Assembly (NCBI GenBank): GCA_028564675.1
Contig: JAOVVO010000397.1
Span: 1-64,000 of the forward strand
DNA length: 64,000 bases
Reading direction: 5' to 3'
DNA from: Onchocerca lupi
Taxonomy: Eukaryota; Nematoda; Chromadorea; Rhabditida; Onchocercidae
The stretch's first letter is position 1, and each line of letters begins with the position of its first letter. This document shows, in pieces, positions 53,801 to 64,000 of the stretch. Position numbers and translations under genes: made by a program. The notes beneath the pieces are model-generated. The model ran no database searches. It saw only the letters and a list, made by a program, of their open reading frames with translations, and was not told the origin of the DNA.

Positions 53801-56800
53801 CATTTTTACTGCAATCAAAAATAAAACTTTATTAACGAAATGACAGAAACAACAATTATCTTTAAATTTTTAAACTCTCATACTAAATGCCTGAGAAATC
53901 CTGTCATATTCCAGAATTTAGCTTTCTTTTAACTTTAATTACTAATCATAAGTAGTAATTAGTTTCACCTTTCGGTTTATTGAAAAATTAATAATTTTTA
54001 AAAATGACTACATGAGAAACAAATTTTGTTGAGCTTATCTCCTACTATTCACTTCACAAGGCCTAATTTTGATTAAATTTGCACTTAAGCTGTCAAACCT
54101 CGTCATCAGTAATTAAAGCTGAAATTTATGCAATTATGTGGCAATATTTAAAAATTCATGAATTACTAAAATTCCAATGCAATATATTTTTATTTTGCAG
54201 ACAAAATACAATTTTGAAATGTAAGAAAAGTTAAATCTACACAATATAATTGCAAAACAATTCGAAAAATGTTAAAAACGAATTTGCAAATTTCTAACTT
54301 TCTATACTTTCTAGTAACTTATAACTTTATAAATTTCTATAAGTTGGTATCAATAGACTAATTTTTAGTTGTTATTCCATTTCATATGTATATTAAAGGT
54401 CAATAATTTTGTTTTATGAAGTTTGTCCTAAGAAAATGAAATCATAATTAACAATGCGACGTTTTATACCATTTATCGATGTCAAACTGTCAATTTTAGT
54501 TGGCATCAGTCAGAAGTATTTCTATACTTCAAAATATTCCTTTGTTTTTTCCTTCCTTCTGTTTCTTCTCCGTCTTTTGCTGACATATTCTTATCCAATC
54601 TTTGCAAATAATCTAAACTCAGTGATGGATGTTTGAATCGAATTCGTAAACTAGGGGGAGAGAAAAAAGGATGGGTATGATATTTACTGTTATTGATTTC
54701 AGTTTTTAAATTTATGATATTTCAAACTTTAAAAAATTAGTAAAATATATCCAATGATTAATTTAATCCAATAAATTATCATAGCATACTTAGTATTAAT
54801 AAATTAAATGGTTTGCAAGTCTGCGCTAGTAATATTTTTCGGGATTAACTTCCAGCATTATGAGTTATTCTTATTGATGAAGAATTTTCAATCTTACCCT
54901 TCTGATATGACGGGATATCAGCTGCACTATTTACTCGAAGCCCTGCAACTTTCTTTACATATGACCATATCATTTCATGTTTTATTAAATTTGATCAATT
55001 TATAAGAATTGCTTAAAATATGAGAAGAAATACAAACATAAATTTAGATAAATGAAATGAAATGTAAGAATTTGTTATTCATCATCTGTATTATGAAACA
55101 ATTTTGAAGTTCTCAATCTTAAAACTAACAAATGTTTTTTCCTCATTCTTAAAGCGATTTTGAGGTATTCTTACGATTTCTTTCCTTGAATTTTCTATTT
55201 TTTCTGAATTGAGAAGGCAATTCAAAATCATATGCCAATTTCGGTTAACAAACAATAAAGAGTAAAATGTTAATTAGAAAAGAATGATCTATGAAATGCA
55301 TTATTAACTAATTTGTCTCATTGTTAATCATCTTAATTTGCAACACTTTCGTGCGCAATTTGAATTAGAATCTTATTAACTGAAGCTGGGAAAAATTTAA
55401 TTCTATATTTTCCAAACTTAGTTTTAGTTCTAGACGAAAAAATTTAATTTTTATATTCTAAAGTTGTTGCTGTTGTCAAATGAATTCGAAAAAATTGAAT
55501 GCATCACAGTATTAACTTTACAGACTTACAAAGTTTTTTTAAAAAATTATGCAAGAACTTCGGGAATATTTGAAGAAATTGAAGTTTCATTTGCAGTTAT
55601 TCGATAATAGCAATAAATTATTCATGAAAATATGCGAAAAATATTTATTTTTTGAAGAAAATTACTCATATTGTTTAATTTAATTTTTTATTGTTCTTCA
55701 AAGTTACAATGAGCAATGAAATAATTTGAGAAATAAGTTGAGTAATACATACAAAATCCTCCATTCATAGCAGTATTATGCAAAAAAATGTGCCAAAATA
55801 TAATTTTAATTATTAGATTATAATTTGTTGATGGCAACTTTCCGAAAAAAAAAAATCAATTTTTTGCATTAAAGCATCATTTTTTCTATCGATTTCAAAC
55901 TTTTCTTTTGTAAGAAAATTTTTATTCCCACAAGAGAAATTATCAAAGCGTTTTTGTTAAAGTTGAGATTGAGCAATCTTGAAATGAACAAAACCACCAG
56001 TTTTGACCAACTTTTCTTTTTTTTTTAGATATATTGTATCCAATTTATTTTTGGGGAGAACTGATTTCTGATATCTGCAATCATGATTACTAAGAATGAA
56101 ACTTAGATTTAGATGCCTTTGGTGGCATCAGCATTTGAAATTATCTTCTCAGTTTTGCTTCTCACAAAATTCATCAATTCTTCTCGTGATACTTAGCTCC
56201 TAAATCTATATGTTACTATCAACCATCCTTCTGCAATATCAATTCATTTTCCTTATTCCAGCTTTCATCAATTATAAAACAAAATCAAAGGGTTTTTTCG
56301 TAATTCTCTTTCAAATAAAATTATAAAATAACTTTTATAGTTATTCTAAACCTGTTTGTTATCTATTGGAATATCGTTTGTATCAATTTGTCGGCGTTCC
56401 AAATGATTTTGAACTCAAAACAAAATTTGAAGCATTATCAGGTCAGTTTTCTTCACTTCTAAAAATTGTTCTTAGCCATTCCATAGCAACAATCACTTCC
56501 AAACTGAACGAAACATCGATTTATTAGCAGGTGTTATTAATTTTTTCGTGCAATCTCTGACGGCTTGTTCTTTAAAGAAATTCAAGTTTTACTGCTCAAT
56601 ATATTTCCTCTACTTTTTCTGGTAAATATATCTATTTTCGAATATATTTCTGATTAGTTAAAATCTAAAAAAATTTGCGAGAAAATTAAAGTTTGAAACT
56701 AAAAATAAAATACTATTACTACGTACTTTGTACTAAATTTTTCGGAATAGTAATAAGGATAGTTAATATGAAAAATATTTTCCCACTATATGTGTTTGGT

Positions 56801-59800
56801 CACTTTTATTTCACTTTTTTTTTCTGTCAAATTTTTTTGATATGATCGTGTGCTAGATCATTAACTGATAAACAATACTTTAAAATATTCATATAAAAAA
56901 GTCATTCGATTTCTGATAAACAATACTTTAAAATATTCATATAAAAAAGTCATTCGATTTCAAAAATTTAAAATTTGATTTATCACCACTATTTTCCATT
57001 ATTTCACTTTTGGGTTGAAAAATAAAGCATAAAAGAATTTTAAATTTTCAAATTTTCACTGCTAAAAATACAAAAAACTTTTTTAAATGAAGAATATTTT
57101 AAAAGGTTGCAATTTGCTTCCTCCACAAATTAAATATTTTAATCAATAATTAAAGATATTGAGCTTAGAACTCTGTAGCATTAGCAATTTCAACAAAAAT
57201 TAGATCCTTTTTACAATATAAAATATCATTTTTTCCGAAGAAAAAAATGAATAGTAAAAAGAAATTTTTATGAAATCTAGCCAAGAAATATTCAAAAATA
57301 TACTGAAATTTTTCTAAAACGTTTGTTTGGAAAATGAATTTCTTGTGGTAACTTATTATTAAGAGTTGAGAATTGGGAAAGCATATTTTTCACTCTTTTT
57401 ATTAATTTACTCCAAATTGCTTCGATTCAAGTCTCAAATTACCAAAAATTATCATTAATTAATTAACTTGTGCTCATCAACAAATATTTTGCTAATTAAC
57501 TTCCTGACCATAAATTTTTTAATTTCTTATTAATTTAACACCTTTGGAAAAAGTAAAGCTTTGTCTTGAACCATTTCTTCAATTATTATCTTTTAAGTGA
57601 AGTTTTTCTTTTGTGCTTTGAAAAATCATAAATTTATCTTATTCTATCTCTTAGCAACATTTGCTGCAGACGCCAAGAACTTCAAATTCTCATATTTTCT
57701 TTTCTTTCCTCACGTTCATCCTAATTTTTCTTAAGACCATTTAAAGAATAAAAAGACCGAATAACTTTGTTAAATAATTTAAGAACTAAGGAAATTCAGA
57801 CTTAGCATAGTAAATAGTACACGCTGATTGAATTTTTCTTCCTAATCTAGTTACCCTTCTTCATTATTTTTATCGCTTTCTTATTCTACAGATGAAATTT
57901 TATGTTCAAGCGAATTTTCTGTGTTTCTGAATATTAACAGACTTCTGGGAGGAAAACGCAAAATCTTAGAGTTTCGCGCAAAATCGAGTATATTTGAGAA
58001 CAATTTTGCTCATTTCTTCGTTCTATTGTTTGACTGATTAACACCAATTAACTATCTTTTGTTTCTTTGCTAAGATTACACCACCTTTTCCAATAATCTG
58101 AGACTTCCAACCAATTCTGAAATTGATAAAGCAGTGACGAACGACATTTTCTCAAATTTTCATGCAAGGGTTTTTTTTATATCAAAACTTATTACATTTC
58201 ATATAAATTGCCTTTTCCTCAAATAAATCACTGAAATGTACTTGTACTGTTGTTGAAAAATTCATTCAATATACTTTATCATCAATATTTTCCTCCTATC
58301 TATCTGTGCTATTACCTGTGTTTATTGATTATTTTTTATGATATATATTAGCCTTGTTAGCTATAAAAACGAAATAATAGACGACAAATTAATAGTAGAC
58401 TTATAGTATAAAATTTAATTGTCTTTTTATCAACTCAAACAGCAATAAAACTTCATTTCTTTTTTTTTTTGTCAATCAGCACCTTTAATAATATGTATGC
58501 ATTTCTTAACACAAGTATTGATCCTCGCAATTATCACATTGTGATTTGGTGATTTTTTAAATTTACTGAAGAGAAAGATCTTTACATGTTTAAAAAACAA
58601 CTTGCAGTAATTAGACTTCCGGTATATTTACTTCTACATTTTATGAATTATGGGAATATTTCCTCGTTTTCTCTTTTTTATTATTCTATATTTCTCGAAA
58701 ATCTATGACTTGAAATAAATAAGAAACTTTTTTTTCGTTTGCTTCATTATCATTCCGATAAATTTCAAGAACCTAAGAGTATCTCTTCACGAAAACGAAA
58801 ATCTGACTAACTGATCTATTGTCAGCACTACTAACAGATCATCCATCTAGACGAAGTTGTTTAATCATTAATGAAAAGTATCGATGACGACCGCTATAAC
58901 AGCGATATTAATCTTCCTCTTTTATTTCAAATCAATTTATTCCATTCTACTTCCTTTTGAACATAAAAAGGATAAAAAGAACCTAAAAATGACATAAAAT
59001 TGAATATTACAAAGTAAGTAGTACTCTATTAATCTTAATCTCGAAAGTCTGTCGTCTATCCTTTTTTTTTGAAAAAAAGTTGATTTGAGAGGAAGTAAAT
59101 TCTAAAGGAAATATTATAATTTGATAAATAAAAAAGCAGTTACATGCTACTAAAGAAAAATTGAAAAAAAATTAAACAAAAATTAAAAAAATGATAGCAG
59201 CAATTCCAGTTCTTAATACGAATGAATACTTTAAATTCAAACATTGCAGGATCACAGGCAACATGATCAGCGGGTGAGCCTATTTATCTATCTTATGTTA
59301 CGCTGCTTTGTAGTTGTTTACTTATTTTAATTTGTCAAAAAATTAAATTTGTAATTAAGTAATTGATGAGTCGTTGAAATTCACTTAGATATTTCAGCTT
59401 TCAAATTCGAAAATTGAGTAAGTTAGTGCTCTATTCAATTTCATTTCGAAAATTTCGATCTTTATAAGCAAATTTCACCAAAAAAATCTTATCTATTTTT
59501 ATTCGAATTGATTTTAAAGAAAAAAATTTTTCTTTTAATTCATAATAAATTAATATTTCCGCCTCTTTATTTGAATACCTAAGAAGAAAACCCGGAAAAT
59601 ATCATCACGAAGTAGTTTTCATCATTTTTTAGAAAAAAGAAAAGAAAAATTAAATAAAATTGAAGTAATAGAAATAAATTGAATCTTTGAAGTGCGGCTC
59701 AACAGCGCAAGAAATGGCTTTTTACGTTGAACACGACCGATACAGTAGTAATAAGCACTAACAGACACAATGCCGATCATCTCGATGAAATTTGGGGAAG

Positions 59801-59901
59801 CGGGATGGACTGTTTCCAGCTTTCAATTCAAATTACTTATATGATTAGGTAATCATCTTATAAGTTTATCAATTAAGTAAAAACATTATCTTGAGTTGTC
59901 T

Positions 59902-59943
<42 letters not shown>

Positions 59944-62900
59944 GGGGAGATACCGAAATATCCTTCATGTTCTTTTATCGATATCATATCTCTATCTGTT
60001 AATCATGTATCAATTCTTGAGATATTAAAAATATTGTTCTTCCTTTATTTTATTCATCCTTAAAATACAAAAATTTTCAAATCTCCTGAAATTTAAATAA
60101 TTCCTACAAAATCATCAGCAACATCTTTCAGACAATACCAGCCAATGGACGTAGAGACGATGGTGAACCAATGCTTCTCAGACTTAATATTGGTGGTACT
60201 TCATATCTATTATTGATAGAAGCAATTCTACAAGCAGAATTCTCCAGTTTCCTTTCTAAATTTGTTCAGCTGAATCACAAATTCAGATTGAAGGTTGGTA
60301 TTTCTCATATATATATTAAAAAAGTGGTATTTCTGAGAAACCTCTTCAATGAAAAAGATTCAACATGATGTATTCAGACATCGTAAAAGGAATCTAGAAA
60401 AATGTTGAAAAGTCCTGAAATACTTTAAAGAATGTTTTGAATTCCAGAAACAACTAAAAATTAAAAGTTACTAATTGCTCAACTTTAAAAAAGTTACTAA
60501 GGCCAAATAATTGAGGGAAATTTGTTTTCGATACCTAACTAGTAGCAATGTCTAACTGCTTAGGATAAATAAAAATTATAAGTTTTATTCAAATATTTAT
60601 TTGCATTAAAAAATCGAATTTATATTTCTTGGAGATCGACAAGAACTATTCATTTTCAGGTAGCGGATGCTTACATAGCATCTGAATATGCATATTATTT
60701 TCAACGATCACCTCATGCATTTGATGCTATATTTCAATATTATGCAACCGGTGTTGTGCACAGGCCACCGCAAATTTGTCCTGTTGCTTTCTTGGCAGAA
60801 TTGGAATTTTGGGGAATTTCCCATCAATCTATTGGTTCTTGTTGTGCCGATACTGTAACCCGAGATCGATTCGAGGAAAAGGAGGAAGAAAAAGTATATC
60901 GTCAATGATTTTCCAGAAATTTGAAGATAAAATTCCAAAATGAATTTTTCCAGGTTGACAATAAGACTTTTGATAATTTGATGTTCGGAAATCTAAGAAG
61001 GAAGATGTGGACCTTTCTCGAAAGACCTGGTTCGTCACTTCAATCCAAAGCATTTGAACTATCCTCAACTTTATTTGTTGCTGTCTCTGTTATGAGTCTA
61101 AGCATTGGAACTATTCCAGAATTTCAGGTTTGTTTTTGTAGTTCAAATTTCACATTAAATGCTTCTGTTTGAAAAAACAGACTCGAAGAATTAATTACAT
61201 TAAAAGTGAAAGCTGTTTAAATAGTGTGAAAAAAAGGTAGATGAAAACAAGAGGAGATACAGAAAAATATAGTTGAAAATACTTTGAGTTATCCAGAACG
61301 ACAACTGCTATCTTCATCAATTTTCTAAGACTATAATTTGCCATTTGATAAATTTAACCACTAAAAATGCTCAGTATTAGTTGGATATTTCCAATAATGC
61401 TAAAATGAGATCATCTTCCACATGCAACTATCTTTGATTCCTTTTTGAAATAACCAAAATCATCACTACTTATCGGTACATATGCTAAAACATTATATCA
61501 AACTGTCTTATTTTCTATCCATTCTTTTAAAGTTTCTCTAATTTATTTATTTATTTATGCTACACTGTTGCACAAATTCAAATTTAGACAATTGAAAATG
61601 AATATTTTAGACAACCCAGTATTCTGCTTACAGTGAAACAATTCTATTTCAAATGGTACTATAACGATAGTCGAGAAAATTGAAGAAATGCGGGTTGAGT
61701 ATCAAATTTTTGTATTAACTGAACGTATATGCATAGCATTTTTCACTGTCGAATATTTCCTCCGATTATTCGCTGCACCAAGAAAACTTCGTTTTACACT
61801 AAAGCCATTAAATTTGGTCGATTTGATGGCAATTGTACCATTCTATTTCGAATTACTTCTAACATACTGTGGTGTGGATGATAAAAAGTTGCACGATTTA
61901 CGTTGGGCTTTCTTAGTGGTTCGTATATTACGGGTTCTGCGAGTGATAAGAATTATCAAACTTGGCAGATTTAGTTCCGGGCTACAGACCTTTGGAATGA
62001 CATTGCAAAGGAGTCAAAAACAACTACAGATGATGACAATAGTATTATTCACTGGTGTTCTTCTCGACGATGATGTATTTTTTAGAAAAGGATGAAGACG
62101 AAACACCATTTACTAGTATACCTGCTGCCTATTGGTGGTGTAAGTTACATTTTACCTTTCTTTTTAATTCTAAGCGAATAGATAGATAATCCTTAATGGA
62201 TTTCCTACAAAATGTTTTGGCATTCATATATTTTAAAGCATGTTAATTAAAATTAATGAAGATGAAGAAATGTCACCAATTGCTGGAATATATTCTAACT
62301 TATTATAGACATAGTAACGATGACAACAGTTGGTTATGGAGATGCGGTTCCTGCAACAACAAGTAATTCTTATTTCGAATCATCATCTTGAGTTTTTTAA
62401 GAATTTGAAAAAGATTTTTATTAAATTCAATGAGAATCAGCATTCTTCATTTGCAGTGGGTAAAATCATCGCATCAGCAGCAATAATGTGTGGTGTATTA
62501 GTGTTAGCCTTACCGATCACAATTATTGTGGACAATTTCATTAAAGTAGCTCAGGATGAGCTACAAGCGGAGCAACAGAACTGGATCATTTATGGCAAGA
62601 AAAAAGAATACAATCGATGTTAAACAAAGAAACTAGTAATAATGAAGATAATAGTAAAGAAATTTCCATCCTAGCTTGCTGAATTCACTTCATTTTTTTG
62701 TTCTCTATCTTTTCATCTCAAACGTATATATTTTATAGTTGTTATGATTGATCTTGGTGCACTATCTATCACTAGCGTATGGATTAATCTAAATTTTAGT
62801 AAATTCTTCCAGAAATGGTATTTTTTTTGGGAATTAAGAACAATCGGCTGAGAATTCTCTAAAATTTACTGAGAGATCTCGGTCCATAACTCGCAAAAAT

Positions 62901-64000
62901 TCTGAAAGATCGACAAGGAACTTTTCTAGTTGCAAAAGAGGTAAAAATCTGCAACGTCTCATTATCACATAGTATTAGTAATGGCATTTATGAATTACAT
63001 CGTTTTACTATTTGAAATAATAAATGACTTCATAATTTCAGTGTTTATAAATTTGTACAATTTTTGCTCGCCATCCAATAAAAGTTTTCCGTGCAACAGC
63101 ATGACATTACTCATTGCCTTCTATCTTATTGTATCTAAGTAAAAATAACCTAATATCACAATTATTCGCCAAAAGGCCTTATAAATTACGCAGTTTATGC
63201 AAAAATTATTAGAATCGCTGATTTAAACTCAACCATAAAAAGAGCCGTGAAGAATTGGAAATTTTGGACTATTCAAATTGAAATATAAAAGCTTTCAGTC
63301 CGAATAGCTGATTTGAATCTACATCTTTCTACGATTTCGGCTAACTCTTGTTCTCATTTTTTTCACAACCATTTCTTCCATGTTTAAAGATACAAATTAT
63401 TTTTATATAAATTAATCTTTCTTTAATATCTAACTCTTCGTTGCAGTTGACTAATTTTATAGAAACTATTCTCTAAATATTAAAATTCATCTATTTGTTC
63501 AGAAATGCAAAGTTTAACAATAAAAATTTGTAAGGGTTCGGAAATTAAAAAAAGATGAGAAATTCAATAGTTATCACACCAACTATTTAAAATGCTATTT
63601 CGATCTGTTTTGCTGTCAAATGAAATTAGTTTTGTTAAATAATGTTGCAAATTGCATTTTATACAACATAATTCCGAAAAAGTTAACTATAGATCCAATC
63701 CATAAAACGATCTGCGACATTATAATCAGAAGAGCCAAAAAGTCTCAGTAGTCTTTATGATGATTCGAAATCGAGTTTTAATAAATTAAAATTTGTCACA
63801 TATGCTGATTTCAATTTTTTGTCGCATGCAAGTTATTTAAATTCATAAAAGACTGTGATGAAATATGTCGAAATCATTAATGATGTTGCCCTACATCATC
63901 TGAAAAATTGCTAAAAAGAAACTCAGAAAGAAAACTAACCAGTGAAAGCGAGTTGCAGTTTGATGTTTTCACCTTTATTGAAAACTTGTGGCTTTTTATA
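32401..64000 (-). CDS. titin/twitchin-class giant Ig-FN3 muscle protein, C-terminal part
   Basis: C-terminal ~2,142 residues of a giant sarcomeric Ig/FN3 protein; the start lies beyond 64,000. The 41 exons, all phase-consistent, are (plus coordinates): 63940->64000, 49725-49798, 49225-49347, 48601-48732, 47780-47926, 46905-47076, 46720-46790, 46422-46545, 46056-46241, 45845-45958, 45577-45696, 45095-45325, 44841-44947, 44368-44584, 44034-44150, 43690-43873, 43381-43539, 42999-43110, 42568-42918, 42173-42354, 41643-41778, 41358-41483, 40778-41077, 40600-40668, 39389-39548, 39091-39239, 38363-38558, 37374-37543, 36997-37168, 36740-36819, 36227-36362, 35962-36102, 35606-35838, 35187-35360, 34650-35010, 34313-34510, 33830-34005, 33412-33551, 33175-33265, 32675-32873, 32401-32438. 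Domain order: Ig, FN3, five Ig, FN3, six Ig, basic linker, five Ig, short tail ending LLNGK. No kinase is seen. A ttn-1-like protein is the best candidate; twitchin or unc-89 relatives fit the domain order less well. Confidence 0.92.
35962..36819 (-). other. basic linker with a truncated Ig-like start
   Basis: Three short exons (36740-36819, 36227-36362, 35962-36102) give a non-repeating linker. The middle exon begins like an Ig domain (APAFLVGLEDLEFREGDAAA) but stops after AGTVAK and runs straight into KKRRHRISGKSDGKRIKQ and an acidic/serine stretch. Strands C to G are missing. The phase of all three joins is consistent, so this is probably genuine rather than a missed exon. Such linkers in giant muscle proteins can be phosphorylated or spliced (inference). 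Confidence 0.7.
38559..38813 (-). other. open intron segment upstream of exon 38363-38558
   Basis: The intron left of exon 39091-39239 stays open in the Ig reading frame for about 85 codons before the exon (for example KLFYYLPIQQRQNKLNERLY). The composition is charged and glutamine-rich. The splice at TTTTCAG next to TGGGTTTTC restores a normal Ig strand C, so the segment is read as intron. Retention or an alternative acceptor is possible. Confidence 0.35.
38851..38926. repeat. near-perfect 27-bp tandem duplication in an intron
   Basis: AGCTTTCATAAATAAAAAAG followed by TTTAAAAA occurs at 38851-38878 and, one A shorter, at about 38900-38926. It lies inside an intron of the giant gene. Confidence 0.75.
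42999..43539 (-). other. second fibronectin-III domain of the giant protein
   Basis: Two exons (43381-43539, 42999-43110) encode PSGPIGQPFVTELTKNSLLL, then KWEPPEDGD, then after the splice DGQVWTQVAKSTQTELAITG and LQPGTEYLFRVAAKN. The W of strand B, the LQPGTEY motif and the RVAAKN ending are typical of muscle FN3 domains. It separates the five-Ig block upstream from the six-Ig block downstream. Confidence 0.92.
43690..47076 (-). other. five tandem Ig domains of the giant protein
   Basis: In N-to-C order they start at VPIFQMPLTDCNVLEG (46905-47076, 46720-46790, 46422-46545), CFKETLVNISTNPGSE (46056-46241, 45845-45958), APVITRPLEDVTVNEG (45577-45696, 45095-45325), IPKFIERMQNVTIKNEG (44841-44947, 44368-44584) and KPFFVVEPVRELTIEEG (44034-44150, 43690-43873). 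F-strand motifs DAGVYKC, DSGRYSC and HQGEYLC are intact. The last two read CGTYTA and EGVHTL without the F-strand cysteine. Confidence 0.9.
46796..46814 (+). repeat. A homopolymer next to a splice acceptor
   Basis: A run of about 19 A (a T tract on the coding strand) lies immediately upstream of the acceptor of exon 46720-46790 and forms its polypyrimidine tract. Confidence 0.75.
47780..48732 (-). other. first fibronectin-III domain of the giant protein
   Basis: Exons 48601-48732 and 47780-47926 encode VVEYLAAPSRPVLEKDKYNS, VKLKWDAIPEA and then GEEKWVTAVETTQSNVTVKE, LELGSTYRFRVRTVV. This is a complete FN3 fold lying between the most upstream Ig seen here and the five-Ig block. Confidence 0.9.
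56865..56960. repeat. perfect 48-bp tandem duplication
   Basis: CTGATAAACAATACTTTAAA and the following 28 bases are repeated once with period 48 (56865-56912, 56913-56960). The identity suggests a recent event. It lies in the large intron of the giant gene, outside any exon. Confidence 0.9.
59241..59249 (+). promoter_or_regulatory. possible trans-splice acceptor of the channel gene
   Basis: ACATTGCAG ends 13 bp before an ATG (59263) that opens a tiny first exon in the right phase for the potassium channel. This resembles a nematode spliced-leader site. Based on position only. Confidence 0.4.
59263..62623 (+). CDS. voltage-gated potassium channel (Kv), nested, frameshifted
   Basis: Kv alpha subunit, about 460 aa, in the plasma membrane. 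Exons: 59263-59273 and 59693-59747 (tentative N-terminus), 60132-60293, 60660-60893, 60954-61127, 61611-62138, 62309-62362, 62457-62623. Order: T1 domain (LRLNIGGTSYLL; AFDAIFQYYATG; LAELEFWGISHQS), S1 (STLFVAVSVMSLSIGTIPEF), S2 (RICIAFFTVEYFLRLFAAP), S3 (NLVDLMAIVPFYFELLLTY), S4 with repeated arginines (VVRILRVLRVIRIIKLGRF), pore helix (PAAYWW), filter TVGYGD, S6 (CGVLVLALPITIIVDNF). The frame changes twice: near 61650-61655 (one base short) and near 62058-62064 (one base extra, before STMMYFLEKDEDET). The first can be avoided with donor 61138 and acceptor 61670; the second cannot. Either a decaying copy or base errors in the assembly. S6 has PIT where Kv channels have P-x-P. The T1 resembles Shaw/KVS types; no ortholog assigned. 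Confidence 0.85.
59909..59942 (+). repeat. poly-T tract of about 34
   Basis: An uninterrupted T run followed by GGGGG, in the first large intron of the channel gene. A likely site of length variation and of base-calling error. Confidence 0.9.
62624..63939. other. 3' flank of the channel gene, still inside the host intron
   Basis: About 1.3 kb of AT-rich sequence between the channel stop codon and the upstream exon of the giant gene. It must hold the channel 3' UTR. No other gene seen. Confidence 0.55.

Larger units (their letters stand above)
49799..63939 (-). other. 14.1-kb intron of the giant gene hosting a nested gene
   Basis: Exon 49725-49798 starts with two nucleotides of a codon and an Ig strand C (KPDPDVEWLD). 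The matching A-B strands (KPQVFNKGENIKLQLAFTG) end in phase 1 at 63940, with donor GTTAGT at 63939. Joining them makes one ordinary Ig domain. The intron is far longer than any other in this gene. It contains AT-rich sequence with no gene from 49.8 to 59.2 kb and after 62.6 kb, and an opposite-strand potassium channel gene at 59.3-62.6 kb. Confidence 0.85.

Noticed and set aside
54454..55005. Two plus-strand 60-65 codon frames in the large intron
   Set aside because: Isolated, AT-driven composition, no splice partners; judged chance frames.
62055..62084. 30-nt intron that would bypass the S5 frameshift
   Set aside because: Shorter than any nematode intron I would accept, and it would delete the S5 helix, which is well preserved in the other frame.
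1..64000. CRISPR arrays, tRNA or rRNA genes, bacterial endosymbiont insertions
   Set aside because: No regularly spaced repeats, no cloverleaf or rRNA-like segment noticed, and no bacterial-style gene; a tRNAscan and a Wolbachia search would settle it.

Overview
The window is nuclear DNA of a parasitic nematode, most likely a filarial worm (Onchocercidae-like). The base composition is very AT-rich. Genes are split into many small exons with GT-AG introns and TTTCAG-type acceptors. Likely trans-splice acceptors sit just upstream of two start codons. Two genes are secreted type-2 cystatins of the kind used by filariae. There are no bacterial features. The exon models below were joined by hand from splice sites, reading phase and family resemblance. 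No search was run.

Layout: (1) 1-9.1 kb is intergenic, with small repeats. (2) 9.1-14.9 kb holds two antiparallel cystatin genes with the same four-exon plan. The minus-strand copy (117 aa) has lost the QVVAG and PW inhibitory motifs, while the plus-strand copy (127 aa) keeps both. (3) 14.9-17.4 kb, minus strand, is the spindle-checkpoint WD40 protein BUB3 (7 exons). (4) 19.2-26.3 kb, plus strand, is a multi-exon gene (about 21 exons, about 812 aa) with one clear and one probable Tudor fold. It contains a likely GC-AG intron and a 66-nt in-frame small exon. (5) 27.9-29.7 kb, minus strand, is a two-PDZ-domain protein (about 287 aa). (6) 30.1-31.3 kb holds a broken PIF1/Helitron-type helicase relic and a diverged repeat pair.

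(7) From 32.4 kb to the right edge, minus strand, lies the C-terminal part of a giant titin/twitchin-class muscle protein. I could place 41 exons, giving about 2,142 residues: 17 Ig domains, 2 fibronectin-III domains and a basic linker, in one continuous reading frame. Its start lies beyond 64,000. No kinase domain is present in this part. (8) One intron of this gene is about 14.1 kb long (49,799-63,939). Inside it, on the opposite strand, sits a complete voltage-gated potassium channel gene (59.3-62.6 kb) with T1, S1-S6 and a TVGYGD filter. One single-base frameshift near S5 is hard to explain by splicing, and a second, between S1 and S2, may be a splicing artefact. The S6 gate reads PIT instead of P-x-P.

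The genes are functionally unrelated: secreted protease inhibitors, mitosis, a Tudor protein, scaffolding, sarcomere and ion channel. The points most worth following up are the motif-less cystatin, the nested channel with its frameshift and altered gate, and the truncated Ig/basic linker of the giant protein.
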